Positions 8,068 to 14,699 of a DNA stretch of 22,849 nt are shown one piece after another. Below the pieces are notes generated by a model. The model made no database searches, had not been told where the DNA came from, and worked only from the letters and a program-made list of their open reading frames with translations. The position numbers were made by a program, and so were the translations under genes. The stretch is from GCA-020348445 sp965372465 (GTDB lineage: Archaea > Thermoplasmatota > Thermoplasmata > GCA-020350865): assembly GCA_965372465.1 (NCBI GenBank), contig CBDVCK010000019.1:1-22849 (forward strand), written 5' to 3'. Position 1 is the first letter of the stretch. Each line of letters opens with the position of its first letter.

Positions 8068-9966
8068 TTGAAGAACAACATTTACAGCGTACTCGGCATG
8101 GCATCTTTGTTCATTGTCGTACAGGTCATTGCAATCGTAATCTCACCTATTTACAGCCAGACCCAGACCGAGGCCATGGGTGGTAGAGAAACCATAGAAA
8201 ACCCGAGCTTCGCTTTCGTATATTTGGGCATTATTCTCCTCTTTACCTTTGTTATATTATGGATTGCCAAACGCAAGAAAGAAAAATTCATCAAATACCT
8301 TATTCTGGGTGCGATTTTCATGACCATAATGTACCTCTTCATTCCATTGACCATTGCAATCATGTATCCTTCTTCGGACAATGTATGGGGATACAATGAA
8401 ATCGGCTCGGACGTTTTAGTTCTGGCTGCTGATGATGTGGATGGCGATGGTATTATAGAAATAGTGGCAGGATGCGCCGATAACAAGATAAGAGTGTATG
8501 AGAGCGAGAACCATACACTTGAATGGGAAAGTTTTGAATTCAATTCTAATATCACCCAGATTCTGATAGATAATCTGGATAACGATACATTCCCGGAAAT
8601 GGTAGTAGCAACTGATGTAATTACCGTATTTGATGAAGATAATTTTACCGAGAACTGGACTCTCAGTGCCTCCCAATTCAATACAATAGCGGTTCGTGAT
8701 TTGAATGGCAATGGAACGTCCGAAATCATTATTGGAACAAAGGATGCAAGAATATTGATATTCGAATCCCAGGAGCAATTGTCCGAGATAAATGTTACAT
8801 CCTACCTCAATGAAATTACATACATCGGGGCCACAGATGAAGGTGGAATTATTGCTGCCAACCACACAAAAATTATTGTCCTGGCTCCCACGACATATGA
8901 AATCCAACTGGAAATTACGGAATTGGAAGAAATAACCGCTCTTACTGTCTACAATGACCCTGAAGGCGAGGATTACATAATTGCTTCTGATGAAAAAAGA
9001 CCGTATCTCTTCAACCTTTCAAGTGCAGAGCACGAAAGAAGAGGGCCAAAGATCGAGAATATTAGGGCGATATACCTGGAGCATTACTCGATTCCAAAGT
9101 TCAATGATTCCATTCCCGATGTGATAGTTCTCACCGAAGATACAGTGTATATCTCCCCTGATCTGATCAAGCACGAAAAGGGATACTACTTCTTGACTTT
9201 CAGTTACGACATTCACAGCTTTCTAAACACGGATTTGGATGAAGATGGTGTCAAGGATATAGTGCTGGGTAAGGATGATGGATACAAATACGATTCCATT
9301 GTATTTGGCGAGGGTGCAGACTACACACTGCCCATCATCATTTCCATTGCAATCGCCCTTTCTCTTACCATACTTGTCCTCAAATTTCCCGAGTGGTATG
9401 TTGTGGATGCGGTGGGTCTGGTTATGGCGATTGGGGCCACAGTTATTCTTGGCATTACATTTGCCATACTTCCGGCGATTGTTCTATTGGGTATCCTTGC
9501 AGTATACGACGCCATTTCAGTTTACAAAACAAAGCACATGATCAGCCTTGCGGACAGTGTTATTGATCTTAACCTTCCAGTACTTTTGGTTATTCCGAAG
9601 AAGCGCGGGTACTCGTTCAGAAAGAAGAAACCGAGGCTCAAAGAGCAGCTTGAATCCGGGGAGGAAAGAGAGGCCATGTTCATGGGTCTTGGAGATATAG
9701 TAATACCTAGCCTACTTATCGTATCCTCGTTATCTTTCTTGCCAGGTGCTCAAAGTGGTATAGGAATAGCAGGCAATCTTCTGGTTTGTATCGGCACCAT
9801 GATAGGCATACTGGTGGGTTTTTCAATACTTATGTCCTTTGTTTTAAAAGGCAATCCACAAGCAGGGCTACCCCTTTTAAATTCTGGTGCAATCGGAGGT
9901 TATTTAATCTCATATATCCTGGTCTTCAGTGATTTTGGCTTCGGCTTCAATCTGAACTTCATGTGA
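8068..9966 (+). CDS. Presenilin/signal-peptide-peptidase-type intramembrane aspartyl protease with inserted beta-propeller
   Basis: From TTG 8068 (632 residues) I see nine hydrophobic segments: about 5-28, 49-67, 75-99, 421-440, 446-465, 466-486, 540-560, 565-592 and 600-621. The catalytic motifs of family A22 are in the expected helices: YD (Asp481, in AVYDAISVY) in the sixth, GLGD (Asp543) in the seventh, and a PAL-like GLPLLNSGA (about 600-608) in the ninth. Between the third and fourth helices lies a roughly 320-residue soluble domain with at least four FG-GAP/VCBS-like blades (DVDGDG, DNLDND, DLNGNG, DLDEDG, each before a hydrophobic strand). It has about ten N-x-S/T sites, which fits an extracellular propeller. 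These enzymes cleave transmembrane helices. It heads an operon with the metallophosphoesterase. The start codon is uncertain; ATG 8098 is the alternative. Confidence 0.86.
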   Translation: MKNNIYSVLGMASLFIVVQVIAIVISPIYSQTQTEAMGGRETIENPSFAFVYLGIILLFTFVILWIAKRKKEKFIKYLILGAIFMTIMYLFIPLTIAIMYPSSDNVWGYNEIGSDVLVLAADDVDGDGIIEIVAGCADNKIRVYESENHTLEWESFEFNSNITQILIDNLDNDTFPEMVVATDVITVFDEDNFTENWTLSASQFNTIAVRDLNGNGTSEIIIGTKDARILIFESQEQLSEINVTSYLNEITYIGATDEGGIIAANHTKIIVLAPTTYEIQLEITELEEITALTVYNDPEGEDYIIASDEKRPYLFNLSSAEHERRGPKIENIRAIYLEHYSIPKFNDSIPDVIVLTEDTVYISPDLIKHEKGYYFLTFSYDIHSFLNTDLDEDGVKDIVLGKDDGYKYDSIVFGEGADYTLPIIISIAIALSLTILVLKFPEWYVVDAVGLVMAIGATVILGITFAILPAIVLLGILAVYDAISVYKTKHMISLADSVIDLNLPVLLVIPKKRGYSFRKKKPRLKEQLESGEEREAMFMGLGDIVIPSLLIVSSLSFLPGAQSGIGIAGNLLVCIGTMIGILVGFSILMSFVLKGNPQAGLPLLNSGAIGGYLISYILVFSDFGFGFNLNFM

Positions 9967-9975
9967 GGTGAATCA

Positions 9976-10605
9976 ATGAGGATACTGGCCATAGCTGATG
10001 TCCATGGCTCAAAAGATGCCAAACAAAGGGTAAACTCCCTTATTTCAGAGTACCTGCCCCATGTAGTGGTGGTATGCGGTGATATAACACAATTCGGACC
10101 CCCCGAGTGGGCCCTGGATTTTTTAAAGGGTATTTCCCTCAAAACATTGGCCATACCTGGCAACTGCGATCCCAGGGGTGTGCTCGAGGCAATCGAAGAA
10201 AGTCCTGCCATTCCCCTTCATGCACAGAAAGTGGAGCTTTTGGGTTATACCTTCGTGGGCCTGGGAGGATCAAGCCCTACTCCCTTTAACACACCATTTG
10301 AACTCTCTGAGCCACAGATTTACGAGACACTTAGGAATCTGATGACAGAAGGTGCTGTTCTCGTTACCCATTCACCTGCAAAAGGACATCTCGATAAGAC
10401 CGCCCAAGCATTCGATCTCGGCAGTGATTCCATAGCAAAGATTGTCTCAGAGTTCTCTCCTCGCCTTGTGATATCGGCGCATATTCATGAGGCCAGGGGT
10501 CTGGAAAAAGAGGGGGGAACCACCTTTGTAAACCCGGGTCCTGCATCACGGGGTTATGCGGCGGTAATCGATCTGAATGGTGAGGTTAGGGTTGAGCTGG
10601 TGTAA
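9976..10605 (+). CDS. Calcineurin-like metallophosphoesterase (YfcE/MJ0936-like)
   Basis: This 209-residue cytoplasmic enzyme has the full dimetal phosphoesterase motif set: ADVHG (D8, H10), CGDI (D36), PGNCD (N63), THSPAKGH (H132) and SAHIHEARG (H169, H171). Its length and motifs match the small YfcE/MJ0936 class, which hydrolyse phosphodiesters in vitro; natural substrates are mostly unknown. The ATG has a GGTGA site, and only nine bases separate it from the stop of the presenilin-like gene, so the two are almost certainly one transcript and may be translationally coupled. That pairing is the only clue to its role. No signal peptide or membrane segment is present. Confidence 0.93.
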   Translation: MRILAIADVHGSKDAKQRVNSLISEYLPHVVVVCGDITQFGPPEWALDFLKGISLKTLAIPGNCDPRGVLEAIEESPAIPLHAQKVELLGYTFVGLGGSSPTPFNTPFELSEPQIYETLRNLMTEGAVLVTHSPAKGHLDKTAQAFDLGSDSIAKIVSEFSPRLVISAHIHEARGLEKEGGTTFVNPGPASRGYAAVIDLNGEVRVELV

Positions 10606-10611
10606 CAAGTC

Positions 10612-10619
10612 TTATATAA
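10612..10619 (+). promoter_or_regulatory. TATA box for the four-helix membrane protein
   Basis: TTATATAA lies just after the phosphoesterase stop. Initiation about 25 bases downstream gives a leader of about 55 bases, so the next gene has its own promoter. Confidence 0.55.
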
Positions 10620-10697
10620 CATCCAACAAGTTTGTTATTCTGTAAATCGGCAATTAAATTCAATCCGGATGTCTGAAAACCTTGAGGAAGGATGCAA

Positions 10698-11183
10698 ATG
10701 GGTAAAAAGAAATTAGCCAAGCAAAATGGTCGGTCATACATTTTCGCAATCTATGTATTGGATGTTGTATTGTGCGTTTTAATTCTGGGTTTGTTGTTTA
10801 TGGCACTTAACCAGAATTATCAGGGGACGATATACAGCAATGAATCTGTTGAGCATCTATCAATTACATCCTCTCTTGTAGGTTTTTTACTTGCTGCCGT
10901 CTTATTATTAAAGATTGGATATTTCAAGTCGTCCTTACCAGGAGCATGGATATTTCTGAGAATATGTTTTATCAGCGGCTTGTTACACCTAGTTTGTGCT
11001 TTGGCCTTGATCTTCTATTTTGCTTCCTCCTATGGCTATTTGCTGATAGTACGGGGTTATATTTACAGGGAATATGGTTACATACATTTGACCAATGCAA
11101 TTCTGTATTTCGTTTTATTCGGTTATTTTATTATGACAATCAGGCAATCCGCAAAAAAGGGGCATATCCCTAAATATTCCTAA
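10698..11183 (+). CDS. Four-helix membrane protein, unknown function
   Basis: This is a 161-residue protein with a Lys-rich N-terminus (MGKKKLAKQNGR) followed by about four membrane segments (about 15-38, 56-76, 84-112 and 130-148) and a basic C-terminus, which suggests both ends are cytoplasmic. The ATG at 10698 is preferred over that at 10692 because the ribosome site GAGGAAGG ends directly against the earlier ATG but is six bases from the later one. I recognise no family and no catalytic or transport motif. Aromatic residues are common in the second half. It is monocistronic by its own TATA box and the following gap of about 100 bases. Confidence 0.72.
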   Translation: MGKKKLAKQNGRSYIFAIYVLDVVLCVLILGLLFMALNQNYQGTIYSNESVEHLSITSSLVGFLLAAVLLLKIGYFKSSLPGAWIFLRICFISGLLHLVCALALIFYFASSYGYLLIVRGYIYREYGYIHLTNAILYFVLFGYFIMTIRQSAKKGHIPKYS

Positions 11184-11222
11184 ATATCCAGCTCATTCAC
11201 CAGGCTTGGGCACACCCAAAGA

Positions 11223-11230
11223 TATATAAT
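11223..11230 (+). promoter_or_regulatory. TATA box for the NifU-like gene
   Basis: TATATAAT lies 60 bases upstream of ATG 11290. Initiation near 11252 would leave a leader of about 38 bases containing the GGTGAT ribosome site. Confidence 0.55.
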
Positions 11231-11289
11231 CCAGTTTTGGCATCATATCATCTGCTTAGTATGTAAGCAATAATCATTCGGTGATAATA

Positions 11290-11517
11290 ATGAGAGAAAA
11301 AATCGAAAAGGTAATCGATGAGCAGATCAGACCTGGACTGCAGATGGACGGCGGAGACATAGAACTAGTGGACATAGGCGATGATGGTATTGTAAAAGTA
11401 CGCTTGAAAGGCGCCTGTGGCGGCTGCCCCATGTCCCAATTGACACTGACCATGGGTGTGGAAAAAAGATTGAAGGAAGAGATCCCAGAGGTCAAAGGTG
11501 TCGTTGCGGTTCCGTAA
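11290..11517 (+). CDS. NifU C-terminal-domain protein (Fe-S cluster scaffold/carrier)
   Basis: This 75-residue protein is made only of the NifU C-terminal (Nfu) domain. The signature is present: IRPGLQMDGGDIELV (13-27) and the cluster-binding GACGGCPMSQLT (C43 and C46 in CxxC). Two subunits bridge one [4Fe-4S] cluster through these cysteines and pass it to target proteins. The start is the ATG at 11290; the GTG at 11281 that would extend it is part of the perfect ribosome site GGTGAT, four bases before the ATG. No SufBCD or IscS genes are nearby. The downstream PflX-like radical SAM protein would need an Fe-S cluster, but the gap and separate promoters argue against a shared operon. Confidence 0.94.
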   Translation: MREKIEKVIDEQIRPGLQMDGGDIELVDIGDDGIVKVRLKGACGGCPMSQLTLTMGVEKRLKEEIPEVKGVVAVP

Positions 11518-11528
11518 GCTCCTTCACA

Positions 11529-11536
11529 TTTTTTTT
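11529..11536 (+). terminator. Oligo-T terminator after the NifU-like gene
   Basis: Eight consecutive T residues occur 12 bases after the stop codon, with no strong hairpin before them. Archaeal RNA polymerase terminates at such T-tracts. Confidence 0.5.
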
Positions 11537-11700
11537 AATCTAATCAATGATCAAGTATTTTTGAGGGAATATAGCTTTATAACCAGCCCTCTTTTCTTTT
11601 TATTATACCCAACATTTAAATGATATTAAGCCTTTTTAGGCATGTAATTGAGCTATTCAAAGGCACAGATTGAAAAACAGCGAATACGAGGGTGATAAAC
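11537..11700 (+). promoter_or_regulatory. Upstream region of the small zinc-ribbon gene
   Basis: This A+T-rich gap has several possible TATA elements: CTTTATAA (11575-11582), TATTATA (11601-11607) and a perfect 10-base palindrome CATTTAAATG (11613-11622). The last would give a leader of about 55 bases. GAGGGTGAT at 11688-11696 is the ribosome site of the 41-codon gene. Confidence 0.4.
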
Positions 11701-11826
11701 ATGAACACGATATTTCCATCATGTCCGCAATGCAGTGAAGGGGTGCTTTTGCCCTTTTCCAGAGGTCAAGACCTGTTCGAACTCTGGAAATGCAGCAAAT
11801 GTGGACATACTATCTACAAGAAATGA
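11701..11826 (+). CDS. 41-residue zinc-ribbon protein
   Basis: This small gene is easily missed. An ATG preceded by GAGGGTGAT at four bases spacing opens a 41-codon frame ending TGA. The product has two Cys pairs, CPQC (C8, C11) and CSKC followed by GH (C31, C34), separated by 19 residues: a complete zinc-ribbon knuckle pair with almost nothing else, ending in a basic IYKK. Such mini zinc ribbons are common in archaea and often contact nucleic acid or a larger protein complex; the role here is unknown. The strong ribosome site, in-frame Cys spacing and a clean gap on both sides support it as a real gene. Confidence 0.78.
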   Translation: MNTIFPSCPQCSEGVLLPFSRGQDLFELWKCSKCGHTIYKK

Positions 11827-11937
11827 TTTCAGGCAAGCTTTACCTATTCAATTCTTTTTATGAGTCTTATTTGCGGTAATGCAACCATCATAAATACCAT
11901 AAAAAATCGATAATCTGATAAGGCTCTTTGACAATAT

Positions 11938-12978
11938 ATGACAGATATGTTTCTTAAAATCCGTATGGCTGATATGAAAGAGGCGAAAAAGGTGCTGCCA
12001 ACCTACTTCAATATCCTAGACAGGCAGGAAACCGCTTCATATCTCAAATGCAAGAGTTACCCTGTCAAGTTCCACAATTCAACTGGTCAAGAAGAGCTTT
12101 GGGATGCACATGATGAAGCTCTTTTATCGTTAAAGAAGAATGAGTTGACCAAAAAGCCAAAAACATCCCTTTTGGATATGAAACTGAAACTGGCCTCGCA
12201 AATGTTACTTTCCTGCGAACTGTGCGAGAGAAAATGCGCAGTCAATAGAAAGAAAGGTGAGGAGGGGCACTGCAGGGTTCTACAATCCAAAATCTCCTCC
12301 GAATTCGTACATTGGGGGGAGGAGCCAGAGCTTGTGCCTTCTCATACCATCTTCTTTTCAGGATGCACCTTCAACTGCGTGTTCTGCCAGAACTGGGACA
12401 TAAGCCAGAATCCTAAAGGTGGTGTGGTATTCTCCCCAAAAAGGGTGGCTGAAATTATTGAGAGACGCAGCGAGTCCACAAGGAACACCAACTGGGTGGG
12501 AGGCGACCCAACATCAAATCTACCATTTATCCTGGAATCCCTCACATACTGCGATGCAAATACACCCCAGGTCTGGAACTCCAATATGTACCTCTCAGAG
12601 AAAGCAATGAAGCTTCTTGACGGAATAATCGATTTGTATCTTACTGATTTTAAATACGGCAACAACGAATGCGCAAGGAGGCTGTCCAAGGTAGATAACT
12701 ACTGGGATATCGTGAAAAGGAACCACAAAATGGCAAGAGGCCAGTGTGAGATGATAATAAGACATCTGGTACTGCCCGGACATTTTGACTGCTGCACAAA
12801 GCCAATTATGGAATGGATTGCAAAGAACCTGAAGCCAGTGAGGGTTAATGTAATGGACCAGTTCAGACCGGAGTACGATGCCCACGACTATGAGGAATTA
12901 ACTAAAAGACTTTCAAGGGATGAATTTTTAACCGCCCGAAAATTTGCACAAGACCTTGGATTGAGCCTGACAGATTGA
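11938..12978 (+). CDS. PflX-like radical SAM protein (pyruvate formate-lyase-activating enzyme homologue)
   Basis: This is a 346-residue radical SAM protein of the PflX (COG1313) type. The SAM-cluster motif is SGCTFNCVFCQNW (C143, C147, C150). Before it lies the accessory Cys cluster typical of PflX: C93, C96, C100 and C112 in a CxxCxxxC...GHC pattern. The GGDPTSNLPFILESL segment (about 189-203) is the PflX form of the glycine-rich SAM-binding region, and DLYLTDFKYG (about 232-241) is also characteristic. The substrate is unknown for this family; the activase name comes from homology. No pyruvate formate-lyase gene is nearby. There is no clear ribosome site before ATG 11938. A possible TATA box (ATAAATA, about 11890-11896) allows a very short leader, and ATG 11947 is an alternative start. 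Confidence 0.9.
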   Translation: MTDMFLKIRMADMKEAKKVLPTYFNILDRQETASYLKCKSYPVKFHNSTGQEELWDAHDEALLSLKKNELTKKPKTSLLDMKLKLASQMLLSCELCERKCAVNRKKGEEGHCRVLQSKISSEFVHWGEEPELVPSHTIFFSGCTFNCVFCQNWDISQNPKGGVVFSPKRVAEIIERRSESTRNTNWVGGDPTSNLPFILESLTYCDANTPQVWNSNMYLSEKAMKLLDGIIDLYLTDFKYGNNECARRLSKVDNYWDIVKRNHKMARGQCEMIIRHLVLPGHFDCCTKPIMEWIAKNLKPVRVNVMDQFRPEYDAHDYEELTKRLSRDEFLTARKFAQDLGLSLTD

Positions 12979-13013
12979 TTATTCTCTTAATACCTGATAT
13001 TAAAAACAACATG

Positions 13014-13021
13014 TTTAAATA
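13014..13021 (+). promoter_or_regulatory. TATA box for the winged-helix/membrane protein pair
   Basis: TTTAAATA is followed about 25 bases later by the expected start near 13043, with GGAG and ATG 13055 directly downstream. This makes the in-frame TTG at 13028 unlikely as the start. Confidence 0.5.
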
Positions 13022-13054
13022 CAACTTTTGGAGTTTTCAATACCGGAGAAACAA

Positions 13055-13549
13055 ATGGTTGTAAAAAGTGATTTTAGTATACAGGAAAAGGATGTCCCGA
13101 GTTTACCGGTAAAAGACTGGCTCTTGATTGTAATCCATGATAAAGACGACCAAAAACCCAAAGATGTCCTATCCATTATAAATGAAATCTTTATCTTTGC
13201 CTGGGAGGTCTTACCATCTATAAAATCAGATTTTGAGTTCAGGACCACATGTGCAGGCCCGTACAGTGAAAAGATAATGGGAGCCTTAAAGCAACTTCTT
13301 TCTGACAATTTGCTGGAAAAAAAAGAGAACGGTTCATCACCAGGAGGCGAACACGGCTATGTCCTTACCGAAAAAGGTAGAAAGAAAGCTGAAAAAATTG
13401 CCTCAGGACTTCCAAAGACGGCCAGGGAAAAGATGGAGTTTGTAAAGAATACCATTTCCCATATGGGTCCTATAGGTATGATGCAGTACATCTATTCCAT
13501 CTATCCCCAGTATGTTTTTTTAAATGAGGGGGGTGAGTTCATTGAATGA
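13055..13549 (+). CDS. Uncharacterised protein with winged-helix-like region
   Basis: This is a 164-residue soluble protein. ATG 13055 has GGAG six bases upstream and fits the TATA position. The segment from about 60 to 115 (TCAGPYSEKIMGALKQLLSDNLLEKK, read here only by pieces: GPYSEKIM, LLSDNLLEKK, then YVLTEKGRKKAEKI) looks like a winged helix. The GPYS...L...GLI...LTEKG arrangement occurs in a group of archaeal proteins of unknown function and resembles the fold of DUF4065/SocA-like proteins. The N-terminal VKDWLLIVIHDKDDQKPKDVLSI and the C-terminal half are not recognised. The next gene overlaps its end by eight bases, so expression is coupled to a membrane protein. A regulator or adaptor role is a guess. 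Confidence 0.72.
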   Translation: MVVKSDFSIQEKDVPSLPVKDWLLIVIHDKDDQKPKDVLSIINEIFIFAWEVLPSIKSDFEFRTTCAGPYSEKIMGALKQLLSDNLLEKKENGSSPGGEHGYVLTEKGRKKAEKIASGLPKTAREKMEFVKNTISHMGPIGMMQYIYSIYPQYVFLNEGGEFIE

Positions 13550-14120
13550 GATAGTGATATGGATCGGGATTGCGATTTTCATTGCCCTGGTTACCGCATC
13601 CGTGCTCATATACTTTCAAAACGAAAGATTCGATGACAAGTACAAGAAAAATATCGAGATTATCAGGGCAATTAAAGCACAGAAGCTTAGGGATTTTGGA
13701 ATCAGATTCTATGAAACGGAAGCGCAAAAGGATGACAAACAAAGAGATGACCTCCCCAACGAAGAGAACTTCAAAGAATTGGGAAAACAGGCCCTCAATT
13801 CCAACAGGAACCTCAACAGGTTGACAAAGAAAGCCGCTGATCTGAAGATGTGGTTCGATTATCTCCCAAGGGCAAAGGAGTTTTTGGTTGGTGCTGCATT
13901 ATGGCTCTTTCTTTTGGGGCTTATTTCCCTGGTATTCTGCCTTTCGGTTTGGGCTGAACTAAATAACGGAGGCAAAGTCGTATACTCGGGTTATCTGAGT
14001 TTTCTATGGATACTATTTGGTATCAATCTCTTCAAGAACATACTGAGATACAACCTGGTTACCAAGAACATCAACAAACATATGGATATGATCAGAGAAG
14101 GTGATGTTGGCAAATTCTGA
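13542..14120 (+). CDS. Membrane protein coupled to the winged-helix-like protein
   Basis: From TTG 13542 this is 192 residues. TTG is preferred because GGGGTGAG lies just four bases upstream, whereas the ATG at 13524 lies inside the previous gene with no ribosome site. Segments: a membrane helix (about 3-24), a highly charged 80-residue region rich in Lys, Asp and Glu that is predicted helical (about 25-105), then two membrane helices (about 109-134 and 147-168) and a short basic tail. I do not recognise the family. The eight-base overlap with the preceding gene points to a two-protein unit, for example a membrane anchor or sensor with a cytosolic partner. It converges with the acidic-tail membrane protein, leaving 22 bases between the ends. 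Confidence 0.72.
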   Translation: MNEIVIWIGIAIFIALVTASVLIYFQNERFDDKYKKNIEIIRAIKAQKLRDFGIRFYETEAQKDDKQRDDLPNEENFKELGKQALNSNRNLNRLTKKAADLKMWFDYLPRAKEFLVGAALWLFLLGLISLVFCLSVWAELNNGGKVVYSGYLSFLWILFGINLFKNILRYNLVTKNINKHMDMIREGDVGKF

Positions 14121-14142
14121 AATGGTTTTGTTTACCATGTAC

Positions 14143-14655
14143 CTATTGTTCCCCATCTTCATCCTGTTTTTTCTCATTTACGTCTTTTATATTATCAGGT
14201 TTCTCTTCTGTTTTATCCTCGTCTTTTCCCTCTATCACTTTTTCTTCCTCTTCATCTTCCTCATCATCTTCCTCCTCTTCCTTGCCGAACAAGGTCTCTC
14301 TCAAACGCTTGAAAGATTCCACCGAAGCTGCAATGGCAAAGAGATTTATGGCAACAAAAATCAGCATCATCTCTGCAGCAAAGAAAAGATCTGTTTCTGG
14401 AACCACCTTATCCATTATGAGATGAAAGAAGAATATATCCCCCCATGAAGAACTATGTAACGCTGAGCCTCCCCAGAAATACTCGAAATCGGGAATCTCC
14501 GCCCAGATACTGCCTATGATACCTACGGGTACCCTTTTTTTAAAAAAATCTTTCAGGGTTTGTACCTTGATATCCCTGGTTGCCAGCCATAATATGAGAA
14601 GATATAGGGGAAGTGCAATTGAATAGCCCCAAAAGAAATGTGCGTAAGGCCAGAT
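14143..14655 (-). CDS. Membrane protein with acidic tail and apparent AUC start (possibly DUF457-like)
   Basis: The reading frame is open from 14673 to 14143 and is plainly protein-like, but contains no ATG, GTG or TTG before codon 14415, which is mid-protein. A perfect ribosome site GGTGAT (14664-14659) is followed three bases on by ATC at 14655, the same spacing used before ATG in the macrodomain gene. I therefore place the start there (170 residues). Three membrane segments are visible (about 8-27, 40-60 and 90-112), with AHFFWGY near the start, IPDFEYF and LHSSSW. This His / Pro-Asp / His-Ser arrangement recalls the DUF457 membrane hydrolase family, a tentative match. The last 55 residues are mostly Glu, Asp and Lys. 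It starts 45 bases after the giant PKD gene and probably shares its transcript. A mutation or sequencing error in an ATG is possible. Confidence 0.66.
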   Translation of the reverse strand: MWPYAHFFWGYSIALPLYLLILWLATRDIKVQTLKDFFKKRVPVGIIGSIWAEIPDFEYFWGGSALHSSSWGDIFFFHLIMDKVVPETDLFFAAEMMLIFVAINLFAIAASVESFKRLRETLFGKEEEEDDEEDEEEEKVIEGKDEDKTEEKPDNIKDVNEKKQDEDGEQ

Positions 14656-14699
14656 CGTATCACCATACCAGATTTATTTTTCAAATCAAATAATGAGGT

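Noticed and set aside
8151..8907. Minus-strand open frames opposite the presenilin-like gene
   Set aside because: They are antisense shadows of the plus-strand gene; their products are Ser/Ile-rich without motifs.
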